This document shows, in pieces, positions 35,000 to 46,954 of a DNA stretch of 64,000 bases. The stretch is from Dipylidium caninum. Lineage: Eukaryota > Platyhelminthes > Cestoda > Cyclophyllidea > Dipylidiidae. The stretch lies in NCBI GenBank assembly GCA_017562135.1, contig QEYB01001542.1:17730-81729 (forward strand), read 5' to 3'. The notes below the pieces were generated by a model. It saw only the letters and a list, made by a program, of their open reading frames with translations, made no database searches and had not been told where the DNA came from. A program made the translations under genes and the position numbers. Each line of letters starts with the position of its first letter. The first letter of the stretch is position 1.

Positions 35000-36790
35000 A
35001 GTGGGAGCCTGCATTGTGGACAGGAGTCTTGACCATTTCACTCCTAAGGGGTGAGAAGTGTTGTGGGAGAGGAGTCCTAACGAGGAGGTCGGAGAGGGAC
35101 GCGTCTATTCCTCACGATTACGCATTATTCAAAAAGGTTGGAACGACGACAACCATGGTGAACGGCTGAGATATGGAGATGCGTGGCGGTAAAGAGACGT
35201 AGCTCATTTGTGGGGGTGGGTTGGTAAGAGAAAAGATGAATTGTCTTGCAGGTGAAAGCAAAAATGAGGACCATTCGAGGCTCCACGAGAGGGGATGCGA
35301 GGGCTCCGATAGTGACACGTTTCTATCTCCGACACAACGACGTCTTCCAAATGACTACTTGAAGTCCCAGCGCTGCGAGCTTCCCGCAATCGCATTCGAG
35401 TGCAGAACATTCGGCATTTGAATGATCGCTCGACAGGACAGTATATTCTGACCCGTTGACGTGCTGTAGCATAGGGAATCAAGACACCAACGAATCCTTG
35501 TGGAATGCGGTGCTTCCTCGCATTCTCCTTGTCTCTGTGGTTCCCTGTGTGCTTCGCTACCACCACAACTGATCATGTCTGGTCTAGTCCGTCGAGGAAC
35601 TTTCCATCACCGGATCATAACCACATCATTGCTGTCTTAGTGTCGACACTGAAAATATTCCTGCCACGACTGTTTCGTTGAAGATGATTACTAAGTAGCA
35701 CAAGGTCGTTCCTGGCGAAATGCCCCCCAACCGATTATTTGCATTAAGTTCATTTGTTGTCCAACAAACTCCTTTTTGTTGAGCTTAAAAGAGTCAATAA
35801 CGGTGAATGGCTTAAAGGCGAGGGTGTAATGGATGACTGTTTATTTGTTTGGGACGAGTTAATTATGATGACGCACGCCCGTTATCAGCGTTAGTATTTT
35901 ATTCGGCAATTTGCTAGGCAAATGACACATTTGCCACTACCTTGAACTCAGCATTAAATCAACTTTAACATTCTCGACGCCGTTGCCGACCTTCCCCTCA
36001 ACTTTCCCTTTCGCATGTCTCGGACTGGTTGCCCACCGCATTCATTCCGTGGGTTTTTCCCTTACCGGGATGAAACACCGAAGTGGTAAGGCAAACATGT
36101 CGAGGAAACACATTATTAACGCATCCGTAAACAGTGACAAACCAGCCACTTGGTAAGGCAAACATTTTCAGGAACCGCATCATTTGGGGGAAATGTCTGT
36201 AGCAAAATAGCTGCCCGATAGCTGGAGAACGTGGGTGGGTGTGCTGGACTTGGGGAGATTGACAATGTGTTTGATGAAATGTCAGGACAAGGCTGAAGTT
36301 AAGGGGCCAAGACGTCTAGCTCGTGGGTCAGCAGTGAGGAAGGGACTCCGGACATGGCACCGGCCCTAGGGCTTCCAATCTTCTATCAATGACCCCTCAC
36401 CAACTGCACGAAATCTCACCGTTTGAGCACATCCACTTTCACTCCTGTTCATTTACCCAGTAAGTCGCTCAACCCTTAAGTCATTGAGTAGGTCAGTTGG
36501 TGGGTCTGTTGAAAATTCGTCATCACTTTACTTGACCATTGATCGCACAAATGCATCTTCTTTACCATCTGTTCTGCGGCTTTGTAGCCGGCCCTCATTA
36601 ACCGACGACTCAGGCTCAAGTACAGACGAAACACCGTCCTAACACACCGACCGACCAGGGGCTTCAACGACCTCCTCGTCTGCTTCTAGAGATTGGATGA
36701 GATTATATTTCACGATGTTTCAAAGCCGAATATTTTTTCATCGGCACCCAGTGGTACAACATGGCAGTGAATTGAAGGACCAGGTCCAAA
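35000..36790. other. No supported gene
   Basis: Overlapping short frames on both strands with no splice, promoter or family signal. Confidence 0.45.
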
Positions 36791-36799
36791 AATCAGCTC

Positions 36800-37085
36800 A
36801 TTGTAGTTCAAAATGCTTGCACATAACATTGACTTCGACAGCATTTCACGCCCCGTCAGACGACCGATGAGTGGCCTCGTTGGCTCTCTCCAACCTCCGT
36901 GCCCGTCGGAATTGTTACCAAAAGACGGGGCATATATAAGAGCGCATGGAGGAGTGTGTGTTCAGAAGCCATTCTCACCGAAGTGTTTTCATTTCCGACT
37001 CAGTGCCTATTTGCCCTGAGGACATCTTCCACAGGCGTCCTCGGTTGCTTTAATTTGCCGCCTAAACCAATACACGAAATGGAAT
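36800..37085 (+). pseudogene. Promoter and exon 1 remnant, sister of the 41.3 kb gene
   Basis: 36,800-36,930 matches 41,140-41,260, and CATATATAAG at 36,931 corresponds to the TATA at 41,263. The exon keeps SFPTQCLFALRTSSTGV against PFPTLCLLDLMTSSARV, then NLPPKP in both. The start codon has become GTG. After about 37,075 the similarity to 41.4 kb ends and the repeat shared with 1,985-2,110 begins. No exon 2 or 3 follows. Confidence 0.75.
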
Positions 37086-37209
37086 ACACATTTTTTATTC
37101 ACGGCTTCAAAGATTTTCACGGTTTGAGATTAATTACTGAGGAAGCGACTCATTTGCGACTGCAGACTTGAAAGTCAGCAATATAAAGTCAGGCAATTAG
37201 GAATGACAG

Positions 37210-39390
37210 CCGCGCGCCTGAATTAGTGTTAACTCGTTTTCCTGTACGAGCACGACACACGTGTGCTCCTCATCTCGCCACCTCTGTACTAATGGCCTAG
37301 GATGACTGAGGCCCTGACGCTACAAGGGCCGTCGTATTGGGCGAGGCATGAGTGGGGCAAGCAGAATTCCTCAGTCCTATGCATAGACAATCATTTCTGA
37401 TTGCACGTACCCCTACATTCACCAAGTCACCGAAACTGTGCTTACTTCTGATAACGGGGCAACTGCATTCACACCTCATTAGTGCATTACGCCTCTTCCA
37501 CACTTGCTACAGCCAACCGAGTCTTTTCCCCTCCGCCCTTTGGTGTAGTCTTGTAGAACAGCGACCCCGCGACTGCAGTGTCAACATTCCGATTAGGATG
37601 AAGAAGTAGCGGTTTGTGAGGACTCAGCTTGGTGACCCATTGCCGACGGAGAAAGCTATGGGTAGAAGGGTTTATGAGTTGTGATTCCACCTTGAATCAA
37701 TACTTGAACAAAGCAGTGCACAACAGTATAGCAGGCAAAAGCATCAGCCAAAGAACTAACACCAGACACAGGTGCAAAAGGGACACGCCGAAGGAACATG
37801 CTCAACATCTACCCTCTCCGCAACCTTTTCCTCCAACCAGTAATCTGAGTGCTCCTAAGGCACGAAAAAGACGCGGCAAGGTAGATTTTAATTCATAATT
37901 GTCACCAGCCCTGTTACTCTACAGAGTCGCCGGAGGCTTGACAGTCTGTCGTGTCAGACAAATTACTTAAGTCACTATGCAGGAGGAATTGCGTATTGAC
38001 AAATAAAAGCCCATTGAAATGGCCCATTTTATCGAATTTCTTTGTTTGGCATGCAGAGAGTTGCGGCTTGATTCGACTGTCTCCGGTGTTCCCGCGCTGA
38101 TGGCTGAGACCCGGTTCGTTCTGTTGTCATACTGGAACACACCTAAGATTCGGAAGGCCAGAATATTGTAGCCTTCACCATCGACCTTTCCAGATGGGAT
38201 AGACGCAATTACGTATCGCTCTGGCGACCGAACCTTACCTCTCCTTACCGCTAACGAATTCGAACCAATTAAGGGAAATGTGATCCATCCTCACATAAAT
38301 CTTAAAGTTCCTCTCGCAATTGTCATTCGGCGCAACCTCATGCTCGACTACAACTGGCTAATATCAACTCTCAACAACCTCCTGCATATGATCGGTTGTA
38401 TTTCCATGCTTTTGAGAGCCTATGCGTCAAATATCTGACAGTTCTCATCACGTCACTGTACTGGTCTGGAATGCGTCAAACATTGTGTGACTGGATCGGG
38501 CGGTTATGATGAGAAACACAAGCAAGGGCTAGCAACCTATATGTTGTTGTGAGACAATAAAGATGAGTGGGTCCAAGTCTTCCGACGAAGAATAAAACCA
38601 GGGAAACACGCCGCTGAGATTGGAAGGAGAAGCAAACAGGAGGAGAACCCAGTAGCTAGGCATTCTCATGAACACCTCGGCCAGCGTGGAACGTTGTGCG
38701 ATCTTCGCCTTATATATCCTCTCACCGCAAGGAACGACTCACAAAAATGATGTCAAGTCCTGCCGACGCAGCGCTCACAACTGGTAATAGGACTTGATTT
38801 CCTACCTCTTGGCTATTGTGAACACAAACTTGAGTTCACATGCTCAGCCGACTCTGGCACTTAGGTAGTAAGGGCAACACAAGTAAGGTTAGCAAAAGCT
38901 ATGGAAAGGGCGTTCGAGTCGAACAATCCAGGGTGGGGGACATCCGAGACGAAGGTGCCGTGGGGGAGGGAGACAGTGCTTCATGCGGAAGAACAGGGCC
39001 AAAAAGGACAACCGACAGGAACAGGAGCATCTTCGCTCTCTACCTCCTGCATCCGTCTTACGTGTTTTACCGTAGGCGGAAGGGAATGGACTGTACAACG
39101 CGAAAATGCAGCAATCTTCAGTGTACTGTCATTGACATGCTCAAACAAGGGCATTTCACATGAGTGGTGCTGACACCGCCTACCGCAGGTGTTTTTAAAT
39201 CCCCTCTCTTCTCTCTCATCACCCACCAGATATGCGACACATTGGGATCGTAATGACTGCAAGAAGGTGTTCTGAGACAACATCGGGCAGATATTCATCG
39301 CTACCGACTGACGAAATTGATACGGCACGGGTTGCTGTCATCCGAAAATTTCCGTGAAAGAAGTGCTACATCAGTCACATTGAACCTCAC
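37210..39390. other. No supported gene
   Basis: A TATATATC at about 38,713 precedes ATGATG (38,739) and a phase-1 GTAATA donor. The short peptide has no signal sequence and no exon 2 follows, so I do not call it. Confidence 0.4.
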
Positions 39391-39399
39391 AACAGTGGC

Positions 39400-39835
39400 A
39401 GTCAAATGATGTGTTTCAACTCCTCACTTCAACTATCATTTACCACTTGCGCCCATGAGGCAGCAACTCTATCCCCCCTAACTACCAATCTCTACATCTT
39501 CGACATGCTTGTCCTTCTCCCTGCAGCCACTGCAATACGCCACGGGCGACCGAGGGGAAAGCAATCCCAACATTTTGGTGTTGGAAAATTTGTGATTATT
39601 GGATTGCTAAGGGCACACTACCAGCAATCTTTGCGACTTCCCTCCATGGAACAACCTCTCAACTGAGGAATTGGGTGTCAGTGGAGACTGATGTGGAAGT
39701 AGCGATGCTGATTTGGTAAAAGCGGTCCAAAATCTTTTCTCTTACATCTAATCCTCGTCAAGGGCCATTTCCACACCACATTTATGGATTCCATATCAGT
39801 AGCAGGTTAGCAGAAAGCCACACATTCGCACACTA
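39400..39835. repeat. Inverted mate of 17,930-18,420
   Basis: 3' flank of the minus-strand intact gene; see the entry at 17,930. Confidence 0.75.
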
Positions 39836-39898
39836 TGACAGGTCAGTTCGTTTTCCCTCCTCGTATGCTTCAAGTAGCAAAGGTGCTTCCTCACTTAT

Positions 39899-40717
39899 TT
39901 ATTCAACCGAAATGACATTTGGACCAACATTCCAATCAGCACGGCACGAGGACAACTTAAACGTGGCTGCGAAGCCGTCCACAATGGCTTGGTTGATGTC
40001 TCTTTTGCGAGGGGGAATTCTTTGTTTGGGCGAACCCTCCACCAACTTGTAATCCCACGCGTCCTCTACGGCAACCGTCCTGCTTTTCCAGTAATAACTT
40101 AACACCGCCTTGAATCTGAATTCCTCGATTACGTAGACGTTAAATTCGGTTCGGCTGAAGAGGAGGAGGGAGGGAGAGAGGGAAGGAGGGAGGGAGGGAG
40201 GGAGGGAGGGAGAGGTAGAGAAGAGAGAAGTCAACTTGAAGTAATCTTACTTTCGATTTGGGTCCAAAATTTGAGTGCTGCTGACAGGGATGTGTTTTCC
40301 TCTCACGGAAATGCCAATCCGCTCAGCTTCTGGCTCGTCGTCTAACAGACTCGTTCGCCATTCGATTTTGTCGGCATTTAACCACCAGTATTTGTTAAGG
40401 CCAGGCTCTTTAACTGTCAAGTAGAGGAAATTGGACAGCACCAAGTGGTCAGCAATACTTATAATATCCTTGGCCAAATGAGTGATCATTGCAGGTTGGC
40501 AGGGTTCTAGGCAGAGAGGTTAAATTATACGAGGAGAGGAGTGCAGAAGAGAAAGTGATCATGGGGCAAAGGGTAAAGTTGGCGGCTAACCGTTGACAAC
40601 TGCATCGGAGTGAACGCGCATCTGCGAAGGCTTCTTAGGCGGTGGCGATGAGCAGCAAAAAACACCGCCAAGAAAATTGGCAAAGAGAAGAAAAGCGGAG
40701 ATGCTCAAAGGGGACAT
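39899..40717 (-). CDS. Intact secreted protein, three exons (212 aa)
   Basis: Exons are 40,591-40,717 (127 nt), 40,251-40,506 (256 nt) and 39,899-40,154. Introns of 84 and 96 nt are GT-AG, in phases 1 and 2. Exon 1 encodes signal peptide MSPLSISAFLLFANFLGGVF followed by CC and a Pro/Lys segment. Exon 2 opens E-P-C-Q-P, has a predicted helix (MITHLAKDIISIADHLVL), then KYWWLNADKIEWRTSLLDDE and strand-like IGISVRGKHIPV. Exon 3 has strands FNVYVIEEFRFKAVLSYYW and TVAVEDAW, a basic loop, and a helix ending FKLSSC. A TATAATT-like box lies about 35 nt upstream. AATAAA overlaps the stop codon. A frameshifted, rearranged copy is at 31,146-31,655. Function is unrecognised; it is probably secreted and active. 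Confidence 0.85.
40155..40227 (-). repeat. GGGA-rich tract = CT tract of intron 2
   Basis: Plus strand is GGAGGGAGGGAGGGA; in the transcript it is a long polypyrimidine tract ending at the exon 3 acceptor. Confidence 0.9.
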
Positions 40718-40959
40718 TCGGTGGGCCGAAGGATTTCGTCAACAAGAATTATATTTACTTGCACACTATCGGCATTGGTTAAATGGGTGGGTGTTTGCAA
40801 GTTTCCAGTAAGAAAGGAGATGTGGAACTGTGAACTCGTAGCTCAACTTGATGCTCAGGACTTTGCCGAATACTGGACCCTTTTGCTCCTGTTTGCAAAA
40901 TGCAAAGGCTTTATCTAAAGGCGGCTTTTACCTTCGCACTGGGGTCAAGTAAACGACAA

Positions 40960-41080
40960 TGAAATTGGGTGAGAATCATTAGGAGGTGATTGTTATTCTA
41001 CAGCCTGCAGCTCCAAAAACAAATCGAGTGTGCGCTTGTCGGTGCACAGAAGGAAACGAGCGTTCTTTCTCAGGTCTGCA
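40960..41080 (+). repeat. Diverged copy of the 34.8 kb tandem unit
   Basis: TTCTACAGCCTGCAGCTCCA and the following GGAAACGAGCGTTCTTTC correspond to the 34,800-34,985 units. It lies about 200 nt upstream of the TATA at 41,263. Confidence 0.65.
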
Positions 41081-41311
41081 GAGGAGTCAATTTGGGGCAG
41101 TGAACTGAGGTACGAGGTCCAAATATCAGATCATTGTAGTTTAAAATGCTTGCACGTAGCGTTGCCTTCAGCATTTCATGCTGCGTTAGGTGATCCATGC
41201 GTGGCCACGGTGTCTTCCCACAACCTCCGTGCCCGTCAGAATCGTTGCCAGGGGGTAGGCCATATATTCAGGCGCACGGATTGTTTGTGGTCAGAAGCCA
41301 TCCTTGCCGAG

Positions 41312-42039
41312 ATGTTACCATTTCCGACTCTCTGCCTACTTGACCTGATGACGTCTTCTGCCCGGGTTCGCTGCTGTGGTAATTTGCCGCCTAAACCGCT
41401 GCGAATGCTGCTTGTAAGAACAAGTGCACCTCTCGGAGGTGAGCCAGTCGCTGATTCTTCTGCTCCATGCCCACTCCCTCCCTCTTTTCCTGTTTTTACC
41501 TATCTTCCATCTTTCCGTGGCAGAAGTCTGTCAGCCACCAAAGATTTTTAACATGATCACAGGCATTGTGGGTATTGCGCGAGGTCTTGCGTCTGAGACG
41601 CTGAAGTATATAACGCTGGAAGACACAATTGGTAATAAATTCTGGTCGGCAAATGCCGACAATGCGAGTCGGACGGCTTACCTGGTGGGAGCGATGCCGC
41701 AAGATGATAAATATTGGCTTTAAGCGGCCAATAGAAAAATGACCGACAACTTCATTGAACACCACAATGCAAATGCAAGTTGAGTTCTTCTAGAAAAGTA
41801 AACACAAACCCTGCTCCTTCCTCCACTCTAGCCAAACCGCATTTGTTGTCGCTCAAATTGGCCAAATGTCGTTCAAGTTGTGTACGTACTACAACAGGAG
41901 AGGCGCTCAGGTCTCCATAGAGGACGCGTGGGAAGAGGGGGTCAAAAACCTTACTGACACCCTGTTAATGGTAGACAATAAAGCCATGGTCACTGATGGC
42001 ATCATGAGAGCATTCGTCTTCAACATCAAGTGCGTGTAG
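41312..42039 (+). CDS. Secreted-family gene with stop near end of exon 2
   Basis: CATATATTC (41,261) is the TATA. Exon 1 (41,312-41,438, 127 nt; MLPFPTLCLLDLMTSSARVR) ends in phase 1 at GGAG/GTGAGC. The intron is 85 nt. Exon 2 starts at 41,524 after GTGGCAG and reads E-V-C-Q-P-P, a helix, ETLKYITLEDTIGNKFWSAN and SRTAYLVG. It then hits TAA at 41,721-41,723. The likely donor (41,779) makes exon 2 255 nt, one short of the family's 256, so a one-base deletion is probable. Exon 3 (41,832-42,039) is fully open: TAFVVAQIGQMSFKLCTYY, VSIEDAW, and a C-terminal VFNIKCV. It is either a recent pseudogene or a sequence error. If the stop is real the product is a truncated secreted peptide of about 108 aa. 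Confidence 0.65.
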
Positions 42040-42049
42040 TGCCCACCCC

Positions 42050-44500
42050 GCGGGACCATTGTCTTAGTTAACTCATCATGTCTTAACAAGAATGGTCGTC
42101 TAGCCTTAATGTCGCTCGTCCTCCGTTCCGCTTTCGCTACCTTCCACTCGCTCACACAACACGCGGAAGTGGGTCGGAAGTGGGGATATCTGGGCCACAC
42201 ACGAGAGCTTCATTCTGAACTCCGTCCATCTAATCGCATTAATTTAGGCTCCGTCGGCCACCCCTCACGTACACACAAGCGCTGAGGTGAGGCTGCACAA
42301 TTGTCTCCCTCCGGCCCAAGTGAGGTCTTGACAACCCTTCGTGTGGTCACATCTTCGTCTGACTCTAATCAAATCCATCCTGCTTATTTCCTCCTCTTGT
42401 CTTTAATAGGCGAGCCTGGTGTCGAAGCCCGTGGCAAGAGTTGCATGGGAAAAAGTAGCGTAAGAAGAAGACAGCATGAGGAGAACCGAAGTAAAGGCTC
42501 AAGAACAGCGTTGTCTGCTCATCGTCCACATATTTTATATCTCAATTTCAAAATGAAACGTATAACACTACTTCTTTAAGCAGCTCCTGGCGACAAGACC
42601 TGCCATGTGATTAAAAATCATGCTTCACCGAACTCAGTGACGAACTTTCTTAAGGGGCCATCGTCCTTCCTTCCACGGTTCCTCCCATTTTTTTCTCTTC
42701 TTCACTTCGGCCTACTCTTCGCTGATTTGGAGGATACAACAATGGTATTGCACAATTATAGCGCTATAACCCAGATTTGTGCTCTGCTTGCGTTCCACAG
42801 TAGTTTCAGATTGAGGAGGAAAGATTTCGACAAATTCCCAGCTGATATGCATGCCTTGGAGCTCGGCGAAGGCGAGCACAGGTTGGTGCAGTAATGAGCG
42901 CGTGGAGATGCCTATCAGAGCATTTGAGACGGTCGTAGCAACATTGGAGAGTTACATTAAAACAAATTCTAGGCCCTGCGGTCCGATTGATGGACCTCTC
43001 GGCTGACAGAACCAAGGTCACATAGGAGCGTCCTCGTGTTGTGCGTCCTCAGTCCCTGTTTGAAGCATTAACTCACTCCACGAGGTCAAGGTGGCTGCGA
43101 CCAAACACCCACCACGTCCTGGCCTACGCTTAGCCTCTAGTCGTCGTGCAAGATGGACACTCGGAAATGATTAATTCGAACACATCGTGTAGGATACATC
43201 GTCAACTAAAGAGCATTTTCAGTGGCTACTTCCTCCTTTACAAAACTTAAAGTTTTCGTATCGAGTGTTAAAGAAGAATGACTCCATTTGTGGAGACATC
43301 ACTTTTCTAGGGCATAAACACGAGTTTGTGGGCAAACGATGGTGCGGAGACTACGAGAGCAAAATCGGTTTGAGTAAGTTGCCAGTTGGACTGTGAAACA
43401 TTGAAATTATCGGAAAGGACCCCTGATAATGTACTTTTAAGTAGGACAAAGTGGGTATTTCGACGATGCAAGTTAGTTAATAAGCGGCGAGTCTGAGATG
43501 GGCGACTAATGAAGTCATACAAACATTCACAGTCACACCTCGATAGCAATATGTCAGTACGTGAGGGCGAATAGGGTCAATTCAAATCTCAGAAGTTAAT
43601 TCTCTCAAGCGGTATGCTTATGCCTTTGTGCCAATAAGTGGAACCCTCGTAAACACGTCCAAATCAAATACCTAGCAGAAGGAGGCGCCACCTTCTGGGG
43701 GGTAGAGTGCGCTACTATGCCTAGGTGTTCGGAAATACCTTCATCACTTGCATCACTACTAATCGCCTTATTCCATAGTTCACCGTCTGAAGTGGGAGAA
43801 ACGTGTTGGGGGCTCACGCTAGACACGTCTTCCGCTCACGTTGCCATTTCGCTTCCAGCCGCATCATTCATTTAAGCACATGATGACTAAATGCGGCTAC
43901 CAAGAAAGAAGTGTTTTCGAGAGCCACCAATTGGGCGTAGCTGGTCTAGTGGAAAGCCCAGAGGCGGTGAACTCCCTATACCTAGTCACTGAGTCTCCAT
44001 CAAGCGAAAAACATCATCGACTGCCATGCTATCGTTTTGCGCTTTAAGTCCATTCCATTGAAACTTCTCCTGTCGACACTGGGATCACTGATGGCAGGAT
44101 AGGCAATCCTCACATGTGTTTGGAGGAGTCGTCAAATTCCCTCCTTTCCTGAACTTCGGTGAATAGGTGTGCTTGTCATTGGCATTGATTCCACAGTGGC
44201 CGTGAAACGATAACAAAACAACAAACAAATTTGGAGAAAGACATTTCTGAGCGCTCCAACAGGCTGCTCATTCTCCTAAATGCGTCGGCTTAAGTGACGC
44301 TGCCGGTAGACTCAATTGGACTCGCGCTCACCTCCATGTCAAAGCACCAACCACACCCTGAAGCATGGCCCAAAATTGGGGGGGCATGTTTAGGGGGTCA
44401 GCAAAGGTGGTTAGGAGCAGCATTTTTGGTCCATCAAGTAGTCTCAATTGTCCATACAGTGGGACACGAAGTGAGTACACACCAGCACATCCCCAGCGAA
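42050..44500. other. No supported gene
   Basis: Only short, unsupported frames. Sequence from about 44,300 is the 5' flank of the family copy at 44.5 kb. Confidence 0.45.
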
Positions 44501-44532
44501 CTAGATGAATTGAATCACTCTTTCGCAAAGCC

Positions 44533-45003
44533 TATATAAGTGAGGAGGATTGAAAGCGACCTTGGTGAAGGCAGGCGTTTGCATAATGTTAATCTTCGTG
44601 GCAGCCTATCTACTCGGTCTCCTCACCTCCTACTTCGCCGTCTTCGCATGCTCGGGTTGGAAGTGGGAGACGCACCCGACACTCTATGTCACCATCTCCG
44701 TAGAACCCACCTTCAGCATCATTCTCCGCGGCGCCTACATCATCTAGACATATGAGTTCGCAGGGCTATTTCGAGTTGATAAGTCATTGGTTGAGGTCTC
44801 CGTTCTCGAGGCAAAGAACTACCGAGTGCCGGATGGAGTTGAAGATGTGTCTTTGTCAAATCTCGGGAAGAGCATTCAAAGGAATGTTGTGTTGGCGTTT
44901 AATTCGTCCATTTCAAGGGCCGCTTGTCGACGCGCTTAGAACATCCGCTCCTTAACTCGTGTATCACGGTCCCGCATCTCTATGGCACCTCTATCGCAAT
45001 AAA
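44533..45003 (+). pseudogene. Secreted-family pseudogene with exon 1 fused to exon 3
   Basis: TATATAA (44,533) and ATG (44,586) have the usual spacing. Exon 1 (MLIFVAAYLLGLLTSYFAVF, then SGWKWETHPTLYV) runs in frame into exon 3 through the junction EPTFSIILRGAYII. Intron 1, all of exon 2 and intron 2 are missing. A TAG at 44,745-44,747 replaces the Glu codon of sisters. Beyond it the exon 3 frame continues open (TYEFAGLFRVDKSLVEVSVL) to TAG at 44,937. AATAAA is at 44,998-45,003. The loss keeps frame but is not a clean splice product at the exon 1 end, so a genomic deletion is more likely than a retrocopy. Confidence 0.85.
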
Positions 45004-45009
45004 ACAGTA

Positions 45010-46110
45010 ATTAAATGTGAAAGGCTGGCTTTCTTTATCCGTAACTCCGCATTATTTGCGAGAAACGGTGAAATCTGCCCGGTCCGAACCGCCTTGTGGA
45101 GAGCTGCAGTCTACTGTAACGTTATTTTAACGCCGTCAGGGCAGCCCACCCCAATTCTCGACAGTTTCCCCACCTGCCAAGTTCTGGCGTTGTTCACGCA
45201 AAGCCGTTGTCAGAGAGTAAGGTATTTGTAATATGGCACTTCTCAACACAAGGCTCTTTTGATGTAGAGAAAGTGTGAACAACGTGGGGTCAGTGCACAT
45301 TCAGTTCATGGGGTGGGATGCTCGAGTCTCATTACAGGAAGCGCATAAGTGAAAGTCCTACAAGTCATCAAAATAGCCGTTTGCTGCGTCTCCTTCTGAC
45401 AGGGCAAATCGCTCATGGCGATCGTGCCCTGCACCCTGTAATTCCTTGATCTCATTCCAGAAGCCTAGTCAGACGATGTATTATATTGCTAGAGCCTGCC
45501 AATTGGTAACTTGGAGATAATGCAGGCTCAATTGCAATTCTACGAAAAGAGCGGTCCTTCTGCCAATAAGCACACCTACACAGTTGTGCAAGTCGTAAAG
45601 TATGACCACACCAGGCATATAACACGTTCGTGAAAGTGTGGTATTTCCAGAAACGTTTCAAATGCACCACATAGGCTATCAAACGACGCAACATTGTGAG
45701 GAGAGATCGGTTTTTTGTGGGTCTCCTCCAGGTAAGGCCGCTAATATATGGCCTGGGGCAGATGCAATTACATTAAAGCGCGGGTTTACTGGTGTCGTTT
45801 TGCCCTTTGACCGCGTCACAACCTCACTTTAGACTGTTTGTTGGACATGCGTCGGTCAGCGCTAAACGCCCCACTAACTAGTTGTGGCAAACACCACATG
45901 GGGTCCGCCCTTGGGAGACTGTTGCCCATACTTTGGTTGCCTTGGGTCGTTCATAGTCACAAATGCGGTATAAAACCCCAAAGTCCCCGAAACCATTCTC
46001 TCTCGCCCCGCTTGGTAGCGAAGTTTCAGTTGACTGAGGGATCAGTTGAGCTAACAAATCGGCGTTCCCCATGGTCGTATGATCTGACGGATATGAGCTA
46101 CAGGGCAGTT
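45010..46110. repeat. 3' flank duplication of the family copy
   Basis: Matches 12,230-13,400 in reverse orientation and 29,920-30,620. A TATAAAA at about 45,974 lies in the block; the sister at 12.5 kb has lost it. The only downstream frame is 21 codons, so I see no gene. Confidence 0.7.
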
Positions 46111-46954
46111 AAGCCATTTTTCAACATGGGAAGAAGGGCGATCCGATGGCCTCTTTGACAGTGAGGCTGGTGGAGGTGATGCACCAATAGAGTCGATTCT
46201 TCCTTTATCTCGTACACACTGTCTTAGTGACCGTGCACAAGGTGAACCCATGTCTGATAACGCCGATTTTTGCGTCCAATGGAGGCAAGTGTACCGGTTC
46301 ATGTCACTAAGCAGTCTTGATTGCAGTTCATGCCCTCTTGTCTCTCATTCTGACCACCAATTTGGTTACTGCAGCTGCCAGACTTCCTCTCAATTAATTC
46401 TCCATCCCCAGGGTCGTCATTCACTGTCAACCCAAGGTAAAGACATCATTTGCCATAGTATCGCCTCCTCTCTGCTACACTGCTCCCTTACTTATTTGAT
46501 TGTGCCTTGGCTCTCCACCCGACAAATCGTCCAATTAACTTTAGTTGAGAAGTGATTTAGAACAATTTACCGGCACCTGCCTTCATGACATGCAGACTAC
46601 TTCATTAGTAACTAGTAAAGGAAAGAGGGGAAACTGAGAGAGTAATGTGAGAGTTTTAGAGTAAAAGCAAGTGGAGTAAATAAAGTAGTCCAGTTAAAGC
46701 CTTGCAGAGGATTTTTGACGACCAGGTGCAAATGCCAAACTCTCCCTCTTCCCATCCCCTTCACCCTTCACCCTCCGCCCTCCGCCCCCATCTCCTCCTT
46801 CCAATACTGTTCCGATTTATTATTTCAGTATTTGGGTTATCCGCGGCTTTCCACATTCCGTTTCTTGAGGATAAATGTTACGCTAGCTTATTCTGCACTA
46901 TTGACACGAGGTAGAAAGCGTCACATCAATTTACCTTTTTTGCCTCTCAATATT

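Noticed and set aside
38713..38790. TATATATC followed by ATGATG and a phase-1 GTAATA donor
   Set aside because: The layout mimics a family exon 1, but the peptide is not a signal sequence and no exon 2 follows.
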